Source of the DNA: Turicibacter sp.
Lineage (GTDB): Bacteria > Bacillota > Bacilli > MOL361 > Turicibacteraceae
Reading direction: 5' to 3'
NCBI GenBank assembly: GCA_030531025.1
Contig: JAUMTV010000097.1
Span: forward strand, 1-11,469
DNA: 11,469 bases
Below are positions 6,726 through 11,469 of this stretch, piece after piece. Position 1 is the first letter of the stretch. Every line of letters starts with the position of its first letter. The position numbers and the translations under genes are program-made. The notes under the pieces are model-generated. The model made no database searches. It saw nothing but the letters and a program-made list of their open reading frames with translations, and was not told the DNA's origin.

Positions 6726-7368
6726 ATTTAACCCAAGTGACAAGGTCATTTAATGATTGTCGAGTTTTTGAAGCTGGTTCATTTACTCGATAACCAAATG
6801 CAAGCATAAGTGTTAAATGAAAATGGTCTTTATCTAATAGCTAGATTTTTTCAACTGCTTGTTGATCAAATCCTCCGATTGCACAAGAATCGATTTTTTG
6901 CATGGCAGCTACCATCATCATGTTCATAGACGCTAAGTAAGTTTGTAGACATGAGTAGTTTAAAATAGCCTGTTCATCATGATTAAATCTTGTTTCCTCA
7001 ATCATTTTCATAATACCTTTAAAGTTTTGTTCTACCTCTTCAGGCATCTGTTTCACATCAGTTAATAATTGATGAATGTATGCTGAATCGTGTTTTAAAT
7101 CTTGAGGGGTACGACTTAATAAGATTACAAGATGTGAACAAGAGGGGATTTGTTTTTTTCCTCCCCATGAAACAGAGGCTAATTCTTCGCGTAGAGCTTC
7201 ATTTTGAATAACAAGGAACTTCCATGGTTCAATTCCCATTGAGCTAGGAGCTAGTTGTCCAGCTTTTAAAATTAATTCAAAATCTTGATCTGAGATCTTT
7301 TTTGATGGATCAAATTCTTTACAGGCGTGACGGAAGTTTAAAGTATCTAAAATTTGTTCATGATTCAT
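6724..7368 (-). pseudogene. Nitroreductase family protein with in-frame amber codon
   Basis: This is an FMN-dependent NAD(P)H nitroreductase frame of 214 codons. The N-terminal half has the family pattern: NFRHACKEFD (11-20, FMN phosphate contact) and AGQLAPSSMGIEPWKFLVI (36-54). A TAG at 6841-6843 (codon 176) interrupts it after AVEKI. The same frame then continues without fault as LLDKDHFHLTLMLAFGYRVNE to TAA 6724-6726, directly at the terminator. The lost 38 residues include the conserved GYR near the C-terminus, which helps hold FMN and the dimer, so the 175-aa product is probably inactive or weak. The start ATG has a full AGGAGG site. The clean downstream frame suggests a recent mutation, read-through or a base-calling error. 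Confidence 0.85.
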
Positions 7369-7402
7369 AATAATCCTCCTTTAAATATAATAAATAAATA
7401 TA

Positions 7403-7419
7403 AACCTAACAGTTAGTTT
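7403..7419. promoter_or_regulatory. Operator-like dyad upstream of the nitroreductase
   Basis: AACCTAAC (7403-7410), one centre base, GTTAGTTT (7412-7419): a near-perfect inverted repeat with a fully symmetric CTAAC-a-GTTAG core. It lies 35-51 bases upstream of the nitroreductase start, where its promoter must be. HxlR- and MarR-type regulators often act on such short dyads in front of nitroreductase and reductase genes. The regulator is not in the window. Confidence 0.4.
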
Positions 7420-7442
7420 TTTTCATTAAAAAGATATACCAC

Positions 7443-7739
7443 TTAAATTGAAAGGGTATCGATAACTTCAATGCCCAACTCAGCTAATTCTTTCAAAGCG
7501 CGATCACGATATTTACCTGTCTCATAAACGGTATGATTATGTGCATCATAACCGATAATGGCTTGTCCGACACCTTCTTCATTTTGATAAATAGCAGCTG
7601 TATCAATATGACGGTAACCTATTTGTAAGGCATATTTAACAGCATCGATTATTTGCTTCCCATCCTCAACTTTGAATGTTCCAAAACCGAAAATGGGCAT
7701 TTTCACACCATTATTTAATGTGACAGAAGTAGTTAACAT
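7443..7739 (-). pseudogene. Aldo/keto reductase N-terminus joined to an unrelated C-terminal tail
   Basis: Residues 1-60 are clearly an aldo/keto reductase of the AKR5-like group: [17 protein letters not shown], then [21 protein letters not shown], with the catalytic Asp46 and Tyr51. Then homology ends. The remaining 38 residues ([19 protein letters not shown], then [18 protein letters not shown]) do not fit the barrel, and the catalytic Lys and His are absent. Normal length is about 270-280. The tail has ordinary coding quality and looks like the C-terminus of another protein that I cannot name. A deletion that fused two genes in frame explains this best; the product cannot be a working reductase. 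A good promoter lies at 7780-7807. The nitroreductase gene follows 74 bases downstream on the same strand. Confidence 0.75.
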
Positions 7740-7779
7740 TACATCCCATCCTTTCTTGAATCAGTAGATTTCTCTTCTT

Positions 7780-7807
7780 ATTATAATTATTTCCATTAGA
7801 TTTACAA
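7780..7807 (-). promoter_or_regulatory. Promoter of the chimeric aldo/keto reductase ORF
   Basis: On the minus strand TTGTAA (7802-7807) and a perfect TATAAT (7780-7785) are 16 bases apart. The -35 box overlaps the stop codon of the Nudix gene upstream. The start codon follows about 40 bases later. Confidence 0.6.
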
Positions 7808-8218
7808 TTTATTAGTTTGAAGAATTTGATAGGCCATATCTAAGATCTCTTTTTTCTCAGTAAATGTTAGAAGTGAGCGTGCTGCTTTATAGGAACGCCA
7901 CTCGTAATCACTTAATTCGTCTGTTTGAATGCTCACGACATCTTCAAGGGCAGTTCCTAAAAAATAGATAACTTCTTTAGAATTACCATTTGGTAATCTA
8001 TAGTTTTCAGATACTTTAAAGTTAGGGTCAAGGTTCACGGTTAATTGGGTTTCTTCAAACACTTCACGTAAAGCAGTTTGTATTTCTGTTTCATGAGGTT
8101 CCATATGACCTTTAGGAAAGCCCCAAAATGCAGAGGGCCCTTTAGACTTAATTAATAAAAACTCAAGTTCAGCATTTCTTTTCCGATAAATAATAGCCCC
8201 ACATGATGTTTCTTTCAT
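7802..8218 (-). CDS. Nudix hydrolase, Ap4A-hydrolase-like
   Basis: A 138-aa cytoplasmic pyrophosphohydrolase. The full Nudix box is present: G37-x5-E43-x7-R51-E52-x2-E55-E56, read as GHMEPHETEIQTALREVFEE. The preceding WGFPKGHMEPHET (32-44) is typical of asymmetric diadenosine tetraphosphate hydrolases, as are the N-terminal ETSCGAIIYRK and the tail of about 40 residues after VIYFLG. The likely reaction is hydrolysis of Ap4A-type dinucleotides or related capped or damaged nucleotides with magnesium or manganese. All catalytic glutamates are present and length is normal. The start ATG has ggggg about 8 bases upstream. It lies between the terminator at 8275 and the promoter at 7780, so it is probably its own unit; its promoter is not clear. 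Confidence 0.9.
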   Translation of the reverse strand: MKETSCGAIIYRKRNAELEFLLIKSKGPSAFWGFPKGHMEPHETEIQTALREVFEETQLTVNLDPNFKVSENYRLPNGNSKEVIYFLGTALEDVVSIQTDELSDYEWRSYKAARSLLTFTEKKEILDMAYQILQTNKL

Positions 8219-8274
8219 AAAAAATTCCCCCTTAATATTTGATTAGATAATAAAACTTTATCACTCCTTATGCT

Positions 8275-8309
8275 AAAAAATCCACAAGTTTGGGACTTGT
8301 GGATTTTTT
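8275..8309. terminator. Strong terminator downstream of the LURP-one-related gene
   Basis: A perfect 15-bp stem, AAAAAATCCACAAGT (8275-8289) with ACTTGTGGATTTTTT (8295-8309), loop ttggg. On the minus strand it ends the aldo/keto reductase/LURP unit about 100 bases after the last stop codon. Confidence 0.9.
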
Positions 8310-8408
8310 ATTTAGGAAGTAGAAAGAAGGCTAGTAAGTAAACTCACTTAGTGAACTGAAACATGTAGCCACTTTTATCATAGCCATCTTTATTAATTTT
8401 ATTCTTTT

Positions 8409-8897
8409 TTAATTATTATTTTTATTATTATGAAGACAATGATCGATAGCGATAACGAGTGTAATAAATAAGGCATCACTCTCTGAATCATTGACGGTTA
8501 ACTTATAACTATCCCCAAAGGTAAACCATTCTTTTTCAATGAGTCCAATCGTATGGCCATCTTTTGTAATAGAGAAATTATAGTCCCAAAAGTCACCTTC
8601 AATTTTATAATTATTCTCATTACTTTCAACTGTTAGCTTAGGTCTAAAGAAACTAGCTTGTCGCTTAATGCTTGCACATAAATGCTCATTTTCATAAATA
8701 TCATAAGCTCCTAAAAATGATAAGACGCGTTGCTTAATTCGATAAAGATCGCTCCCATTTAAATCGCTAATCGTTAATTCAGCACCAACTGAGAAAAATT
8801 TTCCGTTTACTTCATAGACAGGCTGTTCATCTTTATCATAAACAAAGTAGCGATCCTTTAAGCTAAAGACTTTCTGCTTAATGTAATAAGTATTCAT
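8409..8897 (-). CDS. LURP-one-related / Tubby-like family protein
   Basis: A 162-aa protein with the LURP-one-related (scramblase/Tubby-like) pattern: YYIKQKVFSLKDRYFVYDKD at the start, PVYEVNGKFFSVGAELTI (26-43), LYRIKQRVLSF, then YKIEGDFWDYNFSI and GLIEKEWFTFGDSYKLTV. The family forms a closed beta barrel around a hydrophobic helix; here the helix is ALFITLVIAIDHCL near the C-terminus. Function in bacteria is not established. It ends in an Asn/Lys-rich tail (HNNKNNN). A ggggggag site lies 3-4 bases from the start codon, which is rather close. It follows the aldo/keto reductase gene by 19 bases on the same strand and shares its transcript up to the terminator at 8275. Confidence 0.85.
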   Translation of the reverse strand: MNTYYIKQKVFSLKDRYFVYDKDEQPVYEVNGKFFSVGAELTISDLNGSDLYRIKQRVLSFLGAYDIYENEHLCASIKRQASFFRPKLTVESNENNYKIEGDFWDYNFSITKDGHTIGLIEKEWFTFGDSYKLTVNDSESDALFITLVIAIDHCLHNNKNNN

Positions 8898-8916
8898 TTA
8901 CTCCCCCCTTTATTAT

Positions 8917-9852
8917 TTAGTTAAAGTCATTTGAATCAAAGGGGATCTTTAATGTTTCCATAAAATCAAGTAATTGTGCTTCGCGACTAGCTCCAGCTAA
9001 GGCGCAAAAAGGTATTTCTTGAACTAAGAAAAATCCCATAATGACTTGTGTTAGAGTACTGTTATATTTTTTAGTTAATGCATTTAACTGCTCGGCTAGC
9101 TGTAAGTTTTCTTCTGTATAGTAGGGGCTTTTTGTGACATCTAAACCTTCGGCTAATTTAGTGAAAAATCCACTACATAAACTAAAATAAGGCATAGCTA
9201 AAACAGTTGATTCTTGATGAAATTCTAGCATCTCGTCATCCATAATCACCATCGTGTCGTCTGGATAAGGTTTCATTGCCTTTGAGGCAATATTATATAG
9301 AGCCTGGTTTGCAACAAATCCACGATATCCTTTTTCTTGGCAGTATGCCATTGCTTCTTTCATACGTGATGTTGTCCAGTTTGAACAACCGTAATATTTA
9401 ATTTTTCCTTCGCGAACGAAATCTTCCATCGTTTCAATAAGCTGCGAAACAGGTAAATTTTCATCATCACGGTGATAAAAATAAATATCAATACAATGAA
9501 TACGTAGAGCAGCTAAGCTTTTTTCTAAATCAGAACGCATCTCTTCTTTACTAAGTCTACTTTGATGCATGTTATCTAGTGAAGGATGACCACCTTTTGT
9601 CATGATAATTAAATCATCATGTCCTCCTCGATACTCAATCCAATCTCCAATGACGCGTTCTGAACGTCCAATTTCTCCTGGAATCCAGTCGTTATAAATT
9701 CGGGCGGTATCAATGACGTTTCCCCCAAGGCTGACGTATTGATCAAGCATTTTAAAGGCATCTTCTTTATCCCAAGCGACTCCAGCATTAGCTGTTCCAA
9801 ATCCGATTGGACATAATGCAAGTGTTGTTTCTTTAATTTGAATACGTTTCAC
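8917..9852 (-). CDS. Aldo/keto reductase family protein, GTG start
   Basis: A 311-aa NADPH-dependent oxidoreductase of the aldo/keto reductase barrel family. The catalytic tetrad is complete: Asp48 and Tyr53 in IDTARIYN, Lys86 in IMTKGG and His127 in IYFYHRD. The C-terminal cofactor region (ALAGASREAQLLDF) is also present. The order of motifs and the GCSNW loop (155-159) match the YajO/Tas-like branch rather than the AKR5 group of the remnant at 7443. The natural substrate, an aldehyde or sugar-like compound, cannot be told. The start is GTG at 9850-9852, supported by AGGAG seven bases upstream. It is first in a two-gene unit with the LURP-one-related gene. A possible promoter lies at 9884-9912. 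Confidence 0.9.
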   Translation of the reverse strand: MKRIQIKETTLALCPIGFGTANAGVAWDKEDAFKMLDQYVSLGGNVIDTARIYNDWIPGEIGRSERVIGDWIEYRGGHDDLIIMTKGGHPSLDNMHQSRLSKEEMRSDLEKSLAALRIHCIDIYFYHRDDENLPVSQLIETMEDFVREGKIKYYGCSNWTTSRMKEAMAYCQEKGYRGFVANQALYNIASKAMKPYPDDTMVIMDDEMLEFHQESTVLAMPYFSLCSGFFTKLAEGLDVTKSPYYTEENLQLAEQLNALTKKYNSTLTQVIMGFFLVQEIPFCALAGASREAQLLDFMETLKIPFDSNDFN

Positions 9853-9883
9853 AATCTCACTCCTAAAAAAGTTATTATTTAAC

Positions 9884-9912
9884 AGTATGGCATCTTTTAA
9901 GACGATAGTAAA
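9884..9912 (-). promoter_or_regulatory. Possible promoter of the aldo/keto reductase/LURP unit
   Basis: On the minus strand TTTACT (9907-9912) and CATACT (9884-9889) stand 17 bases apart, each matching four of six consensus positions, about 32 bases before the GTG start. This is a moderate match in AT-rich DNA and could be chance. Confidence 0.35.
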
Positions 9913-9992
9913 GAATTTTATGTCTATCTTTAGTGTTATTAATCATACAATGACCATAAGATTATTGATGAGTTCATTTATTTTGCATATAA

Positions 9993-10198
9993 CTATATAG
10001 AAATCGAAATGTTTTTCATACGATTATCATCAATCTCAGTTCTCAGAACTCTTTGATACTGGAGTGGGTCCCCTAGCACATGTAGCAGAGCTCGTGTATT
10101 TCCTCCTTTACTAGGGAATGGTCACCTATCTACGAAATGGTATCCTCTTTTAATAGGGCAAAATTTTTTGGACTATCAAAAACTTATCTGGACTTATA
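9993..10198 (+). repeat. Modular repeat element, copy R4 (about 206 bp, one B-like module)
   Basis: Starts CTATATAGAAA (family left end) and ends with the right arm AAAACTTATCTGGACTTATA. The middle (about 10060-10165) is a diverged copy of the middle of the minus-strand element at 11228-11469: shared blocks include tcctccttt, aatggtcacctat and atagggc. It lacks one of the two hairpin modules found there. No open frame of note. It fills most of the 375-base gap between the aldo/keto reductase and the 2H phosphoesterase genes; its last bases touch a possible -10 box for the latter. Confidence 0.65.
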
Positions 10199-10200
10199 AT
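10195..10200 (+). promoter_or_regulatory. Possible -10 box at the repeat edge, before the 2H phosphoesterase gene
   Basis: A perfect TATAAT (10195-10200) forms where the repeat end (ttata) meets the flanking aat. Transcription from it would start near 10207, just before the ribosome site (gaggagg, 10216-10222) and ATG 10228. No good -35 box is seen (TTGGAC at 10168 is 21 bases away), so the call is weak. Confidence 0.35.
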
Positions 10201-10227
10201 GAAATTAAAAAGATAGAGGAGGTCACT

Positions 10228-10779
10228 ATGGAGAAACAATATTATTATTTAATGGCACTTTTCGATGAGCCAACAAATAAAAAATTTTATTCCATGAAAC
10301 AGGTTATCGAGTCATCTTTAGATGAACCTCCTGTCTTTTTACCACATTTGACTTTAGGTGCTTATATGAATGTTGATGAAACAGAACTTTGCGAGTGGAT
10401 TGATCAGCAGTGTAAAAGATTGCATCAAATAGAACTTAATTTCAATCATCTTGGTTTATTTGCTTTAAAAGTTCTGTTCATCGCACCACAACCTTCTAAT
10501 GGATTAGTTAACATGCATCAAATCATTCATGAACGATATGATAATGATTATGGAGAAATCGGATATAACTATACGATTCAATCAAATAACTGGGTACCTC
10601 ATGTAACACTACTGATGAGCAGTGAACCTAATGTCGTACTAGATACATTACCAATCGTTGATAAACTATTTGTTCCCTTCGTAGGCAAAGTTTGTTCATT
10701 AGCATTATATGAGTATCATTCTATGAGAAGAATAGAAATATTTCCGCTAAGTTGTCTAAAAAAATCGTCAAACAACTAA
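10228..10779 (+). CDS. 2H phosphoesterase / 2'-5' RNA ligase family protein
   Basis: A 183-aa protein with the two HxT motifs that define the 2H phosphoesterase superfamily: PHLTLG (His40, Thr42) and PHVTLL (His125, Thr127), about 85 residues apart as expected. Members open or form 2',5'- or cyclic phosphate links in RNA fragments or nucleotides in the cytoplasm; the exact substrate here is unknown. The start is placed at ATG 10228 because gaggagg ends 5 bases upstream. The frame is open further up to 10168, but that part is repeat DNA and has no ribosome site. It is a single-gene unit closed by the terminator at 10801. The flanking DNA on both sides is repeat sequence, so the gene sits as an island between elements R4 and R5. 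Confidence 0.88.
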   Translation: MEKQYYYLMALFDEPTNKKFYSMKQVIESSLDEPPVFLPHLTLGAYMNVDETELCEWIDQQCKRLHQIELNFNHLGLFALKVLFIAPQPSNGLVNMHQIIHERYDNDYGEIGYNYTIQSNNWVPHVTLLMSSEPNVVLDTLPIVDKLFVPFVGKVCSLALYEYHSMRRIEIFPLSCLKKSSNN

Positions 10780-10800
10780 CTTAGTGATGAAACTCGAAAA

Positions 10801-10834
10801 ATGAAAACGGACCACTTTATTGGTCCGTTTTCAT
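10801..10834 (+). terminator. Terminator after the 2H phosphoesterase gene
   Basis: A perfect 14-bp stem, ATGAAAACGGACCA (10801-10814) with TGGTCCGTTTTCAT (10821-10834), loop ctttat. The T-tract is inside the right arm rather than after it, but form and position fit a terminator. Confidence 0.8.
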
Positions 10835-10838
10835 TTAT

Positions 10839-10966
10839 CTATATAAAAACAGAGAAATAATCTACATTTTCAGAATCATACTCAGTTTCTAGTCCTTTTT
10901 AAGTTCAAGGCCAACTATAGTCCAGATAAAAATTTTCTATGAAGAAAATTTATCTGGACTTATATA
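10839..10966 (+). repeat. Modular repeat element, copy R5 (128 bp, no B module)
   Basis: Starts CTATATAAAAACAGAG and ends TCTGGACTTATATA. The two ends form the best terminal inverted repeat of the family: TATATAAaaaCAGA against TATATAAgtcCAGA, 11 of 14 positions. The end hairpin (10919-10960, AGTCCAG with CTGGACT and mostly paired AT-rich inner arms) is well kept. Length matches copy R2 at 52-179. The element runs into the 3' end of the broken DUF4177 gene and supplies its last codons and stop. Confidence 0.7.
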
Positions 10967-11169
10967 CTTAACTTCTTTTTCGAAAATAATTTGATAGCAA
11001 TAGGGATTGTAAACATCTGTTTTTTCATTAGCAGGAACAACAATTTGTTTTAGTCTCCAACTATTCTTTGCTTCTTCTATAATGACATCTTTACAGGCTT
11101 CAAAAGTTTCTCCTTTTTTGCTTTAAAACCATTTTTTAATGGAACTTCTACAAACTTATATTCATATAT
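10937..11169 (-). pseudogene. DUF4177-family protein gene, start lost and frameshifted
   Basis: Missed by a simple frame scan because it is broken. On the minus strand YEYKFVEVPLKNGFKAKK is read from about 11166. A run of six T on the plus strand (11114-11119), where seven are needed, shifts the frame. Then come ETFEACKDVIIEEAKNSWRL and KQIVVPANEKTDVYNPYCYQ, then IIFEKEV. This is the classic DUF4177 pattern of about 66 residues. The codon at the expected start (11167-11169) is ATA, not ATG, although a good site (aagggagaag) lies upstream at proper spacing. After FEKEV the frame runs on as KYISPDKFSS into the hairpin of element R5, with TAG at 10937-10939. Function of DUF4177 is unknown. The gene lies between two repeat elements whose hairpin ends face it. 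Confidence 0.8.
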
Positions 11170-11273
11170 TTAATTCTTCTCCCTTTTTAAGAAATTTCAT
11201 GATTGAATCAGTCTCTCTTGATGTAAATATATAAGTCCAGATAAGTTTTTTACATCGTAAAAAACTTATAAGC

Positions 11274-11308
11274 CCTACTAATGGAGGAAACATGCTTCGC
11301 ATGGTAGG
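11274..11308. other. Hairpin module 2 of repeat R6
   Basis: The inner stem CATGC (11291-11295), loop TTC, GCATG (11299-11303) is followed directly by GTAGG (11304-11308). GTAGG can pair with CCTAC (11274-11278), leaving a 12-base bulge on the 5' side. It is built the same way as module 1 but with a different inner stem. Confidence 0.6.
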
Positions 11309-11349
11309 TGACCATACCCCAGCAAAGGAGGATTGTTCGCCATGCTCAC

Positions 11350-11417
11350 TGCTGTGGGCCCCATTCCCTAGTAGTGGTAGATACATTTTCTTCGAAAATG
11401 GTAGGTGATCCACAGCA
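11350..11417. other. Hairpin module 1 of repeat R6
   Basis: Three nested pairings: outer TGCTGTGG (11350-11357) with CCACAGCA (11410-11417), middle CCTA (11367-11370) with TAGG in GTAGG (11401-11405), and inner CATTTTC (11384-11390) with GAAAATG (11394-11400) around a TTC loop. The outer and inner stems are perfect. Confidence 0.6.
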
Positions 11418-11469
11418 CAACGATCAAACATTTAGTGTGTCGTGATAAATGTAGATTTTATTTCTGTTT

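Larger units (their letters stand above)
11228..11469 (-). repeat. Modular repeat element, copy R6 (at least 242 bp, two hairpin modules), reaching the window edge
   Basis: On the minus strand it opens with AAACAGAAATAAAATC (identical for 47 bases to 385-431), continues through two hairpin modules (11350-11417 and 11274-11308) and closes with the family hairpin (AGTCCAG at 11234-11240, here with arms of about 12 bases either side of catcg) and TATATA. It is the longest copy in the window. Its middle aligns with R4, which has one module fewer. The left end is cut at the last base of the window, so full length is unknown, probably only a few bases more. A frame of 89 codons crosses it but has no ribosome site and no protein character. 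Confidence 0.7.

Noticed and set aside
5950..6843. TAG recoded as an amino acid, because intact genes here end in TAA and two TAG codons are internal
   Set aside because: The sample of stops is small, TAA is expected to dominate in AT-rich DNA, and the lipoprotein gene also has a frameshift. Ordinary nonsense mutation is simpler.
8340..8408. A minus-strand reading NKDGYDKSGYMFQFTK after the LURP gene stop, as a further gene piece or frameshifted tail
   Set aside because: Only about 20 codons, no start or ribosome site, and known LURP proteins do not need such a tail; not enough to support a feature.
9609..9821. A 70-codon frame inside the aldo/keto reductase gene on the same strand
   Set aside because: Out of frame with a well-supported gene that has its full catalytic tetrad; no ribosome site.
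10168..10227. TTG at 10168 as the start of the 2H phosphoesterase
   Set aside because: The extra 20 codons are repeat DNA, and gaggagg at 10216-10222 points to ATG 10228.
11162..11431. An 89-codon open frame on the minus strand across repeat R6
   Set aside because: It lies inside repeat DNA, starts without a ribosome site, has no protein-like pattern and ends inside the leader of the DUF4177 remnant.
11228..11469. Repeated hairpin units as a CRISPR array
   Set aside because: There are no regular spacers of equal length; the units are unequal, palindromic and belong to a dispersed repeat family.

Overview
The window is AT-rich with AGGAGG-type ribosome binding sites, mostly TAA stops, short intergenic gaps and T-tailed hairpin terminators. 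These traits and the gene families point to a low-GC Firmicute (Bacillota). The mix (DUF1461/TIGR01906, LURP-one-related, membrane-anchored thermonuclease, nucleoside hydrolase, Ap4A-type Nudix) suggests a gut Turicibacter- or Erysipelotrichia-like bacterium, but that placement is inference from recollected families, not proof. No rRNA, tRNA, CRISPR array, transposase or complete phage or plasmid gene was seen.

Layout. Bases 1-505 hold repeat copies and a promoter reading into an MFS transporter gene whose middle is gone, replaced by a repeat element. The transporter tail overlaps a DUF1461 membrane protein gene (to 1719). A patatin-like phospholipase (+) converges on a membrane-anchored SNase-type nuclease (-). 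Two small membrane protein genes (3546-3716 and 3844-4098) each have a strong terminator. From 4116 to 9852 most genes lie on the minus strand: a broken gene of unknown family, a nucleoside hydrolase, a nitroreductase broken by an amber codon, a chimeric aldo/keto reductase remnant, a Nudix hydrolase, a LURP-one-related protein and an intact aldo/keto reductase (the last two probably one operon). Between them, on the plus strand, are a broken DUF3887-like lipoprotein gene and a 154-aa membrane protein. From 9993 to the end come repeat copies, a 2H phosphoesterase gene and a broken DUF4177 gene.

Two things stand out. First, at least five copies and one fragment of a short, non-coding, modular repeat family cluster at both ends. 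Each has a left end resembling CTATATARAAACAGA, a variable middle and a right-end hairpin built on AGTCCAG/CTGGACT. Two copies carry GTAGGTGA-type hairpin modules with a three-base TTC loop and changing but complementary stems. The organisation recalls pneumococcal BOX elements (A-Bn-C) and MITEs, but I do not recognise this sequence. Second, six genes in 11.5 kb are broken, by deletion, frameshift, nonsense mutation or start loss. In two cases a repeat element lies at the break or at the gene's edge. The window looks like a decaying, repeat-rich accessory segment rather than one coordinated pathway. The intact genes are mostly stand-alone housekeeping or stress functions (redox, nucleotide salvage and clean-up, lipid and nucleic-acid hydrolysis).
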